The notes under the pieces: model-generated
Told to the model about the DNA's origin: nothing
The model's database searches: none
Seen by the model: the letters and a program-made list of their open reading frames with translations, nothing else
Shown here: positions 24,358 through 36,869 of the stretch, piece after piece
Position numbering within the stretch: position 1 is the stretch's first letter
Layout: each line of letters starts with the position of its first letter
Source: Inonotus obliquus
Taxonomy: Eukaryota; Basidiomycota; Agaricomycetes; Hymenochaetales; Hymenochaetaceae
Direction of reading: 5' to 3'
DNA: 64,000 nt
Assembly: GCA_032164295.1 (NCBI GenBank)
Contig: JAJHTX010000007.1
Span: 124,001-188,000 of the forward strand
Translations under genes and position numbers: made by a program

Positions 24358-26040
24358 TTAAGCATTTTCCGCGCTTCCACCACTCTCCGTCCCACTTTCC
24401 CTGTAAATTCATCAGATATTCTGCATACTAGAGATGCAAATCAAGAACGAACCTTTGCGGGTTGGCAGGCTCAGCGAAATCCATCTCGCTCATCGTACTG
24501 GATGGGCTTCTGTAGCTCGTTCCCTCGTTCTGGCCTCGTTCCCCGGCCTCCTTCAGATTGAATAACATACGGTTCCCGAGGATACAGAGAAACGATGGAT
24601 CTCCGAGTTCGGTCAGTATATTTGACAAGATGTGGTTCGAAATCGCCAGTTTGAACTGCAGAATGGCGAACGTGGAGCAGGCGATGACGCTTAGGAGGAC
24701 CATATGTATCAGATGATGAGCTTGGCAGTGAAGTGGCTTACGTACAGAGCATAGTACATCACTTGGTCCTGAATAAGAACTTTCACAAGGGCAAACCCTT
24801 TGAATCCGGAAGACATTCTCCAATACTCTGCAGCTTTGTAAAGTGCAAGCACCATGAGGATCATTCCGTACCCCAGTGGGATCAACCTAAATCGAGATAA
24901 GTGCTCGCTCGTGTTACTCGCCCTGGATTGCTCACCAGTCGACCATCGCAAGCTGCCACGGAGGTTGATCGTCGAAACTACAGAATGTCATAGCCGCGAG
25001 CCCGGCAATTGCATCTGAAAGCAAGGTAAGATACTCTGTTCATCTGTAGAAACATTTGACATACTGTGTTGAAATATAATCAAGTAAACCATCAATCCTA
25101 GTTTACTTGCGGCCTCCGACGCCAGCAATGTCTTCAAGAAGATGGACAACGTCCTATCTGTTCAGAGTGAGCATGGCGCATCGCAAGAAACTCCATCCTA
25201 CCTTGCGAGTACAGCGCAAGTACGCGAATCATTAGGATATCTATTCGAGTATGAGTATTTGCAAGAGAAAGTGGACTTGAACTGTTTACAGTCGATTGAA
25301 ACGATAATTATCCAGTCTAGTCAACAGTCAGTCACGAGTTTCAGAACGTATGCGCGAGCTTACTGGAAATATTGGAAATCCAATCAGAAAAATCACCTGA
25401 ATCGCGTCATTCTTCTCATGTGTGAACTGATGACGTATAAAAACATACACCTGGTCCAAATCAATCAGCAGTCAAGCAACTTTCCACCGTTGAACTCACA
25501 AGGGAAGTGTCGCGGAAAATGAGTCCCCTTGTAATCCAGTTTAATCTTACCGCAGTGACCAGTAAATCAACCGACTTACAAAAAGGACGGAAATAGCACC
25601 GAGTATTCCGAAGTATCGGTTCTGGTATGTTCTTTTTCATCATTTCGTATCGACAAAGGCTAATACTTGCCAAAAAATATACAAAATCAACGGGTTTCCT
25701 CGGAAATTTCTATATGGTGACAACAGTCGGTGTGCCTTTCGAACAATGACTGAAGATTGGTCGGCATACCCAGAAGTATCTTGCCTAGATTATCAGATAG
25801 TCAGGACCTATACGATTCAAAAGAAATGTCAAGATTTCCATACCTCTTTATCCAACGTAAGGACTTTAATAGCTGTCAGTATACTGTTTATGATCCTTGA
25901 AAGCATTGCTCACGGGCATCATAGACAAGGACACTTGTAACTGCTACTTCGAGGTATTGACTCGTAGTATATTCCCCCACAAATTCCGGGAGTGAACTGG
26001 GATCAATAGGCTCAACATCGGATCTGATGGCGAGAACCAT
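24358..26040 (-). pseudogene. DUF6533 membrane protein, copy G (probable frameshift)
   Basis: The start is the ATG at 26038-26040 (MVLAIRSDVEPIDPSSLP) and the end a TAA at 24358-24360. The NRYFGILGAISVLF exon is 42 nt instead of the 43 nt found in most other copies, which breaks the phase into the next exon. All other exons look healthy: ARYFW, WDSFSATLPL, C-DFSDWISNIS, DRTLSIFLKTLLASEAASK, LIPLGYGMILMVLALYKAAE, CSTFAILQFKLAISNHIL and LGNRMLFNLKEAGERGQN. Intron 4 has a GC donor. A compensating alternative splice site cannot be excluded. This is the innermost unit of the left array, next to the housekeeping core. Confidence 0.6.
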
Positions 26041-26102
26041 CCTTGAAGTAAAAGTATGCAGTGCGAGTGAGCCTGGGTTGCGGGGATGATATAGTACATG
26101 GC

Positions 26103-26109
26103 TTTTATA
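26103..26109 (-). promoter_or_regulatory. TATA-like box of DUF6533 copy G
   Basis: TATAAAA on the minus strand, 63 nt upstream of the copy G ATG, so the promoter looks preserved although the coding frame is not. Confidence 0.4.
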
Positions 26110-26774
26110 TGTCACCCACACCTTGTTTCCATTGAGTTCGATGGCGAAGTCAGAGCATGATGGTTTCTAATGATTCAGATTGGAACACGTACGAAGTCTG
26201 CCTATTGTCCAGTCAGCGGTACGAGTCGAGACGAAGAAGCTGATACAGCAAGTACCGCCCGGAGGCAACAGAGTAACGAGCAAGAATCATTGATTCAAGA
26301 TTGTAGATTTGGCGACTTCGTAGATGCAACCAATCAACACCGTGTTGATCGGACAATTATTCTGTGCTGTGGGCACCCTTTTATCACAAGAAGTTGGGGA
26401 AGCAAAATGAGATGATACCTGAGGTATTTCAGGACGATGCCATCTCTATCTGTTTGAGCTGATCGAAGGAACGGCTCGTTGATTTGAAAAGGCGGCACTG
26501 TTCACCGAGATGCGACCGGTGATGAAGACAACCGTGACGACACGTATTTTAATCCCATCATGTTGGCGATAACATCAGTGTGACGAAGTGCTTGACCAAC
26601 GATGAGTCCAGTTAGTGGTTGTCTCGAGTTCAAGGAATTGGGAAGAAAGAAGAAAAGAATCATCCGTTGATGTGGTTCGCCGACTCGGAGTCCGACAACC
26701 GAAGCAACTGAGTGCACGTGTATCACACAGCATGTCACAAATATGTCACGCGCCTATCATCCTTCCACTTCACT

Positions 26775-27268
26775 TTCAAAGTGAAGTCAGGGGATGACTC
26801 TTCCAGCTCTCGTAGCCTTTGCGGCCCCCAATCTGCGCCTTGTCTCGCGGAAATCGACCGTAAATCTCTGCATAGTTTGTTTCCATGCATTCGAGACCTC
26901 GGTCCTCCTGTGTTCCTCAACGACTTATTCGCCAATCGCCCACGGTGCAATGACAAAATCGACCAATCTTAACTCCTTCCCAAGGAAGCATAGAGCCCGG
27001 CGAGCTGCCTCAGACCATCGCACAGCTCCTGATGTGCTTCGTGCTCTTTCTCGCTCTTATGGATGGGAAGACGAAAGAAAAACTGGAAAATTCCGTGATC
27101 TACACAGAGACGCACATACGCACGATTGTATGGGTCCGCAGGGAGGAGACGTGGAGGGATGTTTAGATAGAGGTATTTAAGAAGCTCACATCTATCAAGA
27201 ACTCGTACAGGGATCCTCCCTCATATTCGACTCCGGATACTAGGCCTTTTGAGCTGATTTCTACCGCG
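26775..27268 (-). pseudogene. GST relic 7
   Basis: The last exon (about 26780-26830, read as RDKAQIGG then frameshifted) and scattered C-terminal-domain pieces up to the start of exon 3 (EISSKG-like, about 27250). Frameshifts are frequent and the catalytic half is missing. This is the inner boundary of the left array; beyond it the repeat unit is not recognisable. Confidence 0.6.
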
Positions 27269-27726
27269 TGTAAGTCAGAACGAGACACGGAGATAGCAAA
27301 AGATGAGTGTCTGTGAAGTTGAAGTCGAGATTGAAGTTGAGAGAGAGGACCTATTTTTCGGTTGGGACGGCCGTTCCTCGTTCAGTTGAGCGCCGTCTTA
27401 CGATGTAATGTATTTATCCCGAACTCTATCAAGCCTCGCAGATGTATAACGTTGCCAGTGATTCTCGAGCTTCATCATCATATGCTCTTGTATTTGTTCA
27501 GCCTGAGGCTGAACATATAGTACGCCTAGTGGCATAGACAGCGCTTAAGCGTTCCGCGAGATTCATTGAAATTCATCTTGTATTCTAAACCTGTTTTTAC
27601 TCCTTAATTTGGTGAATATCGCTTCGTGGAAGAATACTCACATTTGTCTTGTATCTCTAGTTCTTATCCATATGCGCAAACGAGGGCTAGGAAGACTGTA
27701 TAAGTACCATACGTAACAAGGTCAAA
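27269..27726. other. Gene-free stretch between left array and aldo/keto reductase
   Basis: No coding signal. It includes a short perfect hairpin at about 27498-27516 (GTTCAGCCT / AGGCTGAAC with one central base) and likely 3' UTR of the reductase gene in the last ~100 bp. Confidence 0.4.
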
Positions 27727-28658
27727 TCAATGGATACTAACAAATGCACGATAGTGCGTGCCTCCAACGGCATCCTTGATCTCTTTCATCTCCTCGCTAC
27801 TCAAATTTGATAAATTCTCCGTTGCTAGATTCTCCTTCAGACGCGACTCCTTGTTGGAAGTTGTAATCGCGACGATTTGTTGCGCATATAGCCACTTGTA
27901 CAGAATTTGGTTCTGTGAGACGGAATCTCCGCGAGATTTGGCGAGCTTATCGAGTGTGGAGGTGAGTTTGGCGATGACGGGTTTGATTGAATCGTCATTT
28001 ATTCGGCGAGGTAAGATAGGTGAGAGTCCACCGTATGAGGCAAGTATAATACCCTGTTCTTTCATGTACTCCAGAAGTGGTGCCATACGGGTCGCTACTA
28101 GCGGATGGAACTCGACCTATACCGTGGTAAGTCCTTGCGTTAAGGATTATTTTATATTGCACATGCCTGATTTATCACCGGTTTCTCTAATCCGACGCTT
28201 ATAACCTCCTCGAGATGAGCCTTGTTAAAGTTGCTCACACCGATACTCTTCGTTAAACCCTTCTGCTTCACATCTACCATCTCCTTCCACACCTGCTTCA
28301 GACCTCCCTCCCGATCCTTGTGCTGCGTGGGTATATGTACAAGAAAGAGGTCCACATAGTCCACCTGCAGCTTTTTCAAGCTTATACGCAGAGTATCTTC
28401 GACAGTCTTGCCAGGAGGGATAGCGCCAAGCTTAGTTGTCACGAAGAGAGATTCACGAGGTAGTGCGGAAGATGAGATAGCCTTCCCTATACTTTCCTCG
28501 TTCTGATACATTTGCGCACCATCGAGATGATTGAACCCAACAGAGAGTGCGAGTTTGACTGCTTCGACGCATTCTTTCTCGTAAAGAGCTGTACCTGTGC
28601 CGAATGCCATCCATGGGATGAGGTGACCATCGAGGAGTTTGTAGGTCTTGAGTGGCAT
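27727..28658 (-). CDS. Aldo/keto reductase (NADPH-dependent)
   Basis: An AKR-superfamily cytosolic carbonyl reductase of 293 aa from two exons, 28658..28167 and 28116..27727. The AKR catalytic tetrad is visible: D46 and Y51 in LDGAQMYQNEE, K76 in VTTKLG and H108 in LVHIP. KSIGVSNF and PVINQ-VEFHP are the usual family blocks, and ITTSNKESRLKENL is the cofactor phosphate-binding region. The intron begins GC (gcatgt) and ends TAG; joining there is the only way to give the conserved NQVEFHP. The C-terminus is uncertain: either HYRAFVSIH without a further intron, or a second intron from gttagt leading to HYRAFSS. It is closest in type to the yeast YPR1/GCY1 group. The gene is divergent from the Rif1-like gene. 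The substrate cannot be predicted. Confidence 0.9.
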
Positions 28659-29138
28659 TGTCGTTCGTCGTCGGTGGGAGAATGGAAGTGAGTAAGCTTT
28701 CTGAGCTGAGAGAGTTCATAAGTATGAGGTCGGCAAAAGCGGGCCGAAACACACCCGGTTAATCTATTTCACTGTCGATCCGCACTTGGTCACAGCGAGA
28801 TACCTCAGGCTAAACCATCTCGGTTTTTTATCGAGTCAAATTCAGTGCGTTACTAAACGCGGCAGCAAATCCAATGATTTGACTCATAATCTCATATAAC
28901 AAGAATATAAATGCAGGTCTCCGTTTCTCGGGCTACTTGTACTAGTCATGGACCTGGTTTTGCATTAACCAAGATAAATCTTATTGACCAGCGCGAATAC
29001 CTAAGTGAACTAGACTCTAGGCTCGTTCGTTACCATGATTTAGTGAAAGCAATTCTGAGCTAACTCACTGAAGACGAAGGGTCCGGCAATATTGTATTTC
29101 AAGCACACAAGTGTCCATTTTATAATTTTTAATTCACG

Positions 29139-29495
29139 CACGGCGGGCAAAATAGGATATCAGCGGGCATTAAATTTAAAGAATTTTTCTCGCAATTATT
29201 TTAAATATCAGTAAGCATATCGACCTTGCCGATATTATTTATACAAACCACGTGCCCATATTTTTTTATATCGATATGGATATCGATTGGGTTGATATTT
29301 TAAATTCCCATCTGTTTTTGAGCATATCTTCCGGAAAGATAGTCTAAACATCTACTTTAAATATCGGTAAGTATATCAATCCCGCCGGTATTATAAATAT
29401 AAATTACGTGCTGATATGCTTGCCGATATTTAAAATTTCGGCAAAAAAATAATTTTTAATACCGCACCCTCTGATATTCTATTTTGCCCGCCGTG
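29139..29495. mobile_element. Small TIR element (MITE) upstream of the Rif1-like gene
   Basis: A 357-bp AT-rich insert whose ends are near-perfect inverted repeats of about 29 bp, beginning CACGGCGGGCAAAATAG on each side. It is flanked by ACG on both sides (29136-29138 and 29496-29498), i.e. a probable 3-bp target duplication. CAC termini with a 3-bp duplication suggest a CACTA-like MITE. The interior has repeated GATATTTAAA and TATCGGTAAG-type motifs and no coding capacity. It ends 202 bp before the Rif1-like start codon. Confidence 0.75.
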
Positions 29496-29697
29496 ACGAC
29501 GCGACGCGTATTCGGTCATGTGATTTTGTAGAGATTTAATGAAGTCACGCTTCGCGTGACCGTAACAGGTAGTTTCCTCTGTGTAGTAGTCCAGTGGCTG
29601 CTCCCTTGTCTCTCGTCTCCTACCTTCCCTCCACCACCTCCACACCATCATTTCGCTGCTTTTTTCTAATTTAAGGAGGGCTGTAAGCCACTGATCC

Positions 29698-32600
29698 ATG
29701 TCACAATCACTACGGAGTCCACCGCTCTCGTCGGAGGACAAGGAAAATCGACCCGTGGCAGAGACAGCAGAACCGAAATCGTCCCCGCGGAAAGGTATCG
29801 AGTGGGCAGACACCATATCCATCTATGCTGGTGTGTCTGGAGGGTCCGTGACGCCGCCGAGTGCATCTCGAAGACCGCGAAAATCTATTCTGAAAGCATC
29901 GCGTCCATCACTCCCCTTCTCACCAGAGAGGAAAAGGGACGAGACACCGCTTCCTGATGATGCACTGGAGAACCCGCATTTCCTGGAGTATCCCGTGTCT
30001 GTGATTGTTGGGAAGGAATCGACACTACGTGAACTCACGGAAGCCTACTCGATTCTCACCGCGCGCATTCGTCAGTCCGTACCACAGAATTTCTTCTTTT
30101 CCCCGACCCGTAACACTCGCCATACGCTGTTTAATCCGCTTAGATGGGAGAAGGAGGCGGTCTCTGCTGCTATTGTACGCGATCTTGGTCGTGTATTTGC
30201 CGATCCATTTTTGCCATCAACTACTCCGCCTTCATCTCCGAGTAAAGTTGAGAAGCCCTATCTTCCTACTCCACAAGACTCTCCTGCTCCGAAGAAACGA
30301 GGAATGAATGAGGAGCAAGTAAAGTACGCGAGAGACCTTAGCACTGTGGCAAACGCAACCATCAAATTCATTACGATGGCCTTCCAAGTCCCGGCCATTT
30401 ACAACGTTTTTACAGGTTAGTGCATTTATACCTATCCTCCTTCCAGCTTCTAATAATTTTCTTCCTTCAGTTAAGCAACTCAACGCTATGTTGACTTCAC
30501 TATTAGCTATACCTTTGGCCGAATCGATACGTTCACCAATTGCCCGCAAGATCTGTGGATTTGCTATCACTGCCCTACAGTCCCAGCGACTCCCGGATGA
30601 TATCTTGACCAATGCTGCACCTCGGATAGCCTTCGCGCTGAAACGGGCTATAGAAGGAGAGCTTGGTAGGGAAGGCAAAAAAGGAGCCACTGCTGAGGCT
30701 TTTAGGGTACGCGATTTCTGTTCAAATGCTTATGCTCAATGTCGTTTATGTTTCACGCAGGCCGTACATGACTTATCCACGTATCGACCTTGTATTTTCA
30801 TTCGCATTTTTCATATTTACGTGACAACTCTCCTGGAAAGCCTCTTGACCCCATCAAATCCTCTTCGAGTCCTTGCAGCGCATGCCCTTGGTGGCTTCGT
30901 TCTCGGCCTCGTTCATGCGAACGACGACTTTGAAGATGTTCTCCGTGATATTTCCCCAGTCGTTTCTGAGTTTTTCCTTCGGAAGGAACCTCTTGAAAAG
31001 GCTCAGACAACTATCCTCCGCACGCTTCGTACTGCTTTGAAGAACACGGAGCCGACTCATCATGCTCAAGGTCCATTTTGGGCGATTTCCGTATTAGCTA
31101 GTCTCACCGTGCTTCTCGGACCGGCCTTACTGAAGGAAAAACAACTTTTGGTCGAGTACCGCGCCATGATTGTTATTGGTCTCAAGGCAAAGAGGCGAAT
31201 AGTCCGCGCGATAACTTCCACGCTTTGGGGACCTCTCATTTGGATCTGGCGGAAATGGCGTGGGTCTATCTGTAACGACGATGAGAACGGCGACGAGCCG
31301 AACGAAGATCCGCTAGAGCGAGAAAAAGTCAAAGCCTGTTTCTCAACCATGCTCCGGATGACGACGCACCTTCCGATTGGAGTCTCTTTCATCGGAGCTT
31401 TGCTTGGTGAAAGTCATGAAAGTTGCCGACAAGATGATTTACTCTTTGCACTCTTCCAGCTTGGTGCTTCTGCTCGTCAGGGAGCGGAGGCGACGCAGCG
31501 GGCTTTAGAACTTATCGATCGCCTCGTCAACTCTCATGAGGATGAAGACTTCCATGAGCGCTGGGCGGAGGTGTTCATCAGGAAGCTTGTTCCAAAGCCA
31601 TTGCTGTCCGTATCTCCAGGCCTCCTTACCGTCGATATGAATATAGCGTTCCTTTCTCCGGTGGTCGAATGTATTGTTGCAGCACAACCATTGTCTATCG
31701 ATTGCCGCCCACTGGCAGATGAGGAGAAGTGCATTCCTGCAGTCTGGTCGCGCATTAAAGATGCATGGATATTGTGTCTTGAGCAATTAGAGTTGTCGGA
31801 GAATGAGCCAGTACCTGTAAGTTCTCTCGATGGGTCGAGCTAAGCATGAATTTGACTGTTATCAAAGGATATATTGAGCGATATCTGGTCGGGGTTAGTC
31901 CGCATGGGTTTGATGAGTACTGAAAGTATGTGTTTCTCGTGAACCTGTATGACGCAAGCTAACATGACATTCCGTCTAGGCAATGGATCTAGTCTTCTGG
32001 ATTATGGAAGCAATTGTGCCGAAGTTCTAATTTCAATATTCACCAACACTTCCATTAATTTGAAGGAACGACCGGACGACGAGACGCCAGCAAGTTCTTC
32101 TTTCAGCGATGTTACAGAACGCTCTAGTGATGACGCAGGCTCCGCAGCAAATATGCATTTGAAGCTCGTCTTGGTTCGTGCGTTATGGACTACCATGCTC
32201 GGAATTCTTCCTCCTTCGTCGATAGACGGCTGCTGGAAGACCATGATAAAATTCCTGGTGAAGCACCACTACTTGCTTGTCCCATCCAGCGAAGACGGAT
32301 CGGAAGACGAGGACGAGGCTTTAAGTGAATGGTCTCATTTCTGTGCACAGGTCGCCGCCGTTGCGTCGGCAGACATTACGTCGCTAATATGGCAACATGA
32401 GTGGGAATGGGACGAGCGAACTCGAGCACGGGCGTGGCGAGGATATGCCCGAGGCTGGGTCGAGGATTCTAATGGCTCGTGGCGTGAAGCAGCTAGCATC
32501 CTTGGTCTGCCGTTCAAGTGCGTACCTCATGCGCGCTATTATTATCTTGATTGACAAGTACTTGCTCTGCAGGATGGAATCTCCTTGGGATATGGGCGCT

Positions 32601-34378
32601 CCTGACTTTGCTGCGTGGAGTAGCCTCCTCGGTTATGCTGTGGATAGAGCAGCCAAGGATCATGTGGGTGCCCCTGAGGTCTTAGAATATGTCGTCTCTC
32701 GTATCGAACAGCAACATATCATATCGTACGTTTTCTGATGCACTGCTATTCATTCCGGCTATATTTACATCTTTCTAGATTAAGCTCTACCCTGCGCGTC
32801 GCTGACCACCTCATGGAAACGCTCGATAAGGATATCGAAAACTGCAACAAGCTTCCGCATCGTCTGATCGATCTTATTCACGAGACTCTCTTGACATCAT
32901 ACCCACCCGAACCTCGAAACAAAGACGTATCTACTTGGCTGCTACGCTCCTTACAATCGTGCATCAGCAACTGCCCAACGAACCTCGTCGTCGAACTTCT
33001 TGAGAGACTTCATGACGGGCTTTGCACATGGATCACAGATGAATGCTCTCTTTTCTCGACAGAAGAATATTCAAGCGAGATTATTCCGTTATACCAGACA
33101 GTGCTGATTGCACTCCAGCCCCTCCCTCCATCGATTCAAGTTGTTCAATCTTTGTCGGCCTTGCTCGCTTCCGCACTTCAAACAGACTTGGAGAAGGGCG
33201 AGATCGTGGAAGGACGAGCTGAGGCGCTTACCGCATTCACAGATTTCTGGAATAACAACTGTCTTGCGCTTGATGCTCCGAAAGCAGGGTGGTCTAATGG
33301 TATTCTACATGCTCTGGAAATTGTTTTCCCTTCAGGTCCCACAGACGAAATTTGCGCTCCCGAGGACATGGCGCCAGATCTGGATGCGGCAAGCGATGTA
33401 GAAATCATTACGCTTGATAGCGACGAGGATGAACTAGATGTCCTGCCACGAACGACGACTCCCCGACGACGTCCTGCTGACCAAGTCCCCTTACCAGCCT
33501 CCCCTCCATCGTGGAAGCGTCAGGACTCGATCATCCTTCCGAAAACCCCAAGAAAGTCGACAAAGTACTCCGAACTTTCCGATGCCCCTCGCCTTCCTAG
33601 CCTGTTTGGCTCAGTATCATCTTCGCAAAACATTCTTCATAGAACTCTCTGGAACCCCTCCCAACGATCACGGACTGTGTCGGATTCATCTACAAGATCA
33701 GACGTGTCGGAAAAAGAGAATATTAGTCCCCTACCTCTCAAAGCCAAAAATGGGATGGTGTATTCGGGAACTAAGCGAGTATCCGCTGACATGGACTGTA
33801 GTCCAGTACGCGCCAAGAGGCCCCGAACTGTATCGAATGGATCGGATGACAGTCTGGATGCGGTGGAAACAGCCTTGCTCGTTGGGGATGACGATGCTGC
33901 CAATTTACAGCGTTTGCCTTTCGGTCTGGTGAATACGAACGCAAGCAATGTGTTACAAACACCAACGAAGAAAGCGCGCGCGAGTGCTCGTCCCTCGTCC
34001 TTGCCTCATTCATCGACCATGCGCAAGAAGTCGAAAACGCGTTCGATGCGCCGTTCTTCCGCCGCGGACGACGAGGATAAGGATGATGAATACCTTCCAT
34101 CTTCTTCGGATTTGGAATCTGAGGAAGAAGTTAACGAACCTTCCAGCTCATCGTCCCCGGTTGGACCGTTCACGCCACGGGCAACTCGGCGCACTGAGTA
34201 TGCTATCGCTGTCACCCAAGATCCGGCGAGTGACGATATTATCACGAGTAGCAGTCCAACGCGGAAAATTCGACGAATGGCACGGACTGAACGCTCATCC
34301 TCCGGTTTGAAAGTATCGACCACAAAATTGAACGCGCCTCCTGCTTCTCGATACCTGAACTGGACAATGAGGACATAA
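29698..34378 (+). CDS. rif1: Rif1-like telomere/replication-timing protein
   Basis: Rif1 recruits protein phosphatase 1 to chromatin to control replication timing and acts in telomere and double-strand-break biology. Seven exons join in phase to 1452 aa: 29698..30415, 30471..30706, 30761..31816, 31868..31925, 31980..32517, 32573..32725 and 32779..34378. A disordered N-terminus carries both PP1-docking motifs: KGIEW (residues 32-36, RVxF type) and SILK (63-66). A long helical-repeat region follows (about 90-900), fitting the Rif1 N-terminal domain: VPAIYNVFT, LNAMLTSLLAIPLAESIRSP, LRVLAAHALGGFVLG. The C-terminal ~500 residues are Ser/Pro/Arg-rich with acidic patches (DSDEDELD) and SP/TP sites, plausible CDK/DDK targets. 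The second intron (54 nt) is stop-free and could be mistaken for coding. The N-terminal motifs make Rif1 much more likely than a generic HEAT protein. Confidence 0.85.
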
Positions 34379-35016
34379 AAGCAATTCCTGCTCTCCTTTT
34401 ACGATCTGTTTTTCTTTTTCCTTTCTGCGTTAATTTCGTCTTCATTCACTTCTCCATGCGACACCTACGTCTCACCCCAGCTTCGCCAAAGAAATTTCGT
34501 TCATCATTTTTTTTCGTTTCTTTCGTTTCCTCCCGTAATAGGACCTTTACTGTCCATGGCTCGCTAAGATTTGTCATGTAGTAGAAATTCATCATAGTAT
34601 TAGGCGAGATATGTATAGTTATAAATATGAACAAAGGCAATCAAAGATCATTCAACACACAAAACCCCGTTCATGCGAGATCTTCCAAAAGTTGTCCAGC
34701 GGAAGGATCTGCTCCAAAGCTGCCGTGATATAGCCTGACAGACACCCTTCCGAATTATTTTTTGCGATTCTGAGATGGAGCTTCACGACATAGATTGTAC
34801 TCTCGTTACCCACAAAACACGGTTAGAATTGATTCGAGTAAAGATCTGCAACAAAGCAAACACAGCTAGCGATACATTCAGGGAAGATAAACACATCCAA
34901 TGGTATTGCAAGCCGTAAAGTGAGTAAGGGAAGACTGGCTGGAGAGATAGCATAATAAAAACCAGAATACATATGATGCAATCCAAGTCCAACAACTATG
35001 TTCCACATTCGAGGCC

Positions 35017-36869
35017 TTACTGATTGGAAGCTTCAACCTCCAACCCGAGTTGTGCAAGGTCGAGATTGAGGTTCATACCTAAGCCTTCGAGGAAGTTTAG
35101 GCTGGCTAACCCTATAGTGGCAGTGGATTGTGAGTATGAACTGCTAGCGTCGTCTGCGAGTTCGGCGAGTTGAGCGGCGAGGAGGGCTAGGGAGCCTTGG
35201 AGAGCGGCGCGGTTTGGTTGGATTGTTGTTGTATAAGGTGCGGAGGAAGAAGGAGTTGGTTGTAGCGATTCGGAAGAAACGGAAGTTCCAGGAACCATAA
35301 GGCCTGAAGCTTCTCCTGGTTCAACCGTGTCTCGAGCGGGTACATTCGAGACTTTAGTTGAATCAGTAGATGAAGCGTTGATCGAGCTTGACGCGCCAGA
35401 ACCCGTAATATTCAGAGCTTGTAAGATGCTATACGCAGCTTCCATACAACTTCGATGACTCTCATGGTCCTGATCAATCTCTCCAGATCCTACTGCATTC
35501 GTAGTTAACTGCGGTTGCTTCCCGCCCACTGACGAAGTAGTCTCTGACACTGTACCGGCACTAGCTGTTGTTGGTGCAAGGGAAGGAGTAGGGGGAGCAG
35601 GTGATTGACTCTTGGTACCGTATGTCCATTTGTAGTGTTGCGGTGGGAATTGGGAAGGATTGGATGGCGGATGAGAGGAGGGACTGGGATTGAGGACGGC
35701 TTTGGCATAAGTTTGTGGACGGCGGGTAGTTCGTCTTGATGTCTGATAAAAAATTCGAGATCAGCTTTGTTACTTCATACTCCTGGACAAGAGGGGATGG
35801 CTTACATTTCCGCCCACCCAGCAAGGATTCAATCTATACTTCCCTTCGTTATTCTTCTCGAACCTTCCCCGTTTATACGCTTTTTGAAGTGCTTGACTGG
35901 CGCTTGGTCTGAAATTAGCTTGTAACGGATACGTAGCAGCCATCCATTGGAAGAGCTGCTTTGGAGCAGTACCTCCAGGATCGTGATGGACGGAAAGTGC
36001 CTGAACAAGCATCTCTTCGTATGAGGGGAGGTCATCTTCCTCTTCGCCGAGAGGAGGAAGAGGCGTTGACGGAGGTGGGACTCGGGACGGATGAATGGAT
36101 GAACTTGATGTGTTTGGAGAATAAGAGAAGGAGTACGGGAGGTGGTGGGAAGAGTGATGGTTGTACGAGATCGATCCGCTCGAGTATGGGGCGTATGGGT
36201 AGGAGAAAGACGTTGAGGAGGCAGAGGCAGCGGCTTGATATGTAGTCGTGGATGTCGGTGGGGAGGTTCGAAGGACGGTGGACGTTAGCGGGGGGACAGG
36301 TGTCGTTGAAGGTGTGCTTGCTGTTAGCCCCGGTGTTGAGGTCGGTGCTATAGAAGTTGTTGGGGGCGATGAATCTTTCGTAACATCCTTCTTCCCAACT
36401 CCCGTTGTTGATACAGACTTGGTCACCTCGCCAGCACCTCCCTTGGTACCTTCGCTGCCCGTCGCGGTCGCACTACCACTAGACTCAACGATCCTTGTAA
36501 CAGCAGCATGGAATACAGCTGCCTTCATGTCTGTCGGCCACACTTCACGTTTAACTTCATGTCCGTCGACGACGCACTCGTCCAGCTTCATCAAGATTTC
36601 GATGACTTGTTCGGTAGGCAACAACGTTAACCATGTCCTCTTCAGCACCTTTTCATCATCAGGTAGCTTTGCGCTTTCAGTTTCGTTCGAATTCGCACTG
36701 TCGGTGTTTGTGGCTTGAGACTGGTCGACGAGAGATGGGTCGATAATACCTGCGTTCACAATTGACTGTAAATGAATGAAAATATTGTTTTAAATGTATA
36801 TGACCGACCCTCGATAGTGGTCTTGCCATTTTCTAGAGTGTGATGAACAGTTGGCGGATTGACCGCCAT
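35017..36869 (-). CDS. Linker-histone (H15) domain protein
   Basis: Three exons, 36869..36809, 36749..35806 and 35742..35017, give 576 aa. The only recognisable domain is a winged-helix H1/H5 fold at about residues 261-331: PSYEEMLVQAL, QWMAATYPLQANFRPSASQA, LQKAYKRGRFEKN, GKYRLNP. This matches the linker-histone pattern of helix, YP..F....ALKKLVKKGR, G.Y.L. The N-terminal ~110 residues include a second conserved-looking helical stretch (RTWLTLLPTEQVIEILMKLD). The rest is Ser/Thr/Pro-rich, unlike a Lys-rich H1 tail, so a DNA- or nucleosome-binding regulator is more likely than bulk histone H1. The start is the first ATG that joins in phase through a short intron. The gene is convergent with the Rif1-like gene, 638 bp apart. 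Confidence 0.75.

Noticed and set aside
31066..31392. Minus-strand frames of about 100 codons opposite the Rif1-like gene
   Set aside because: Shadows of the coding strand without motifs or start context.
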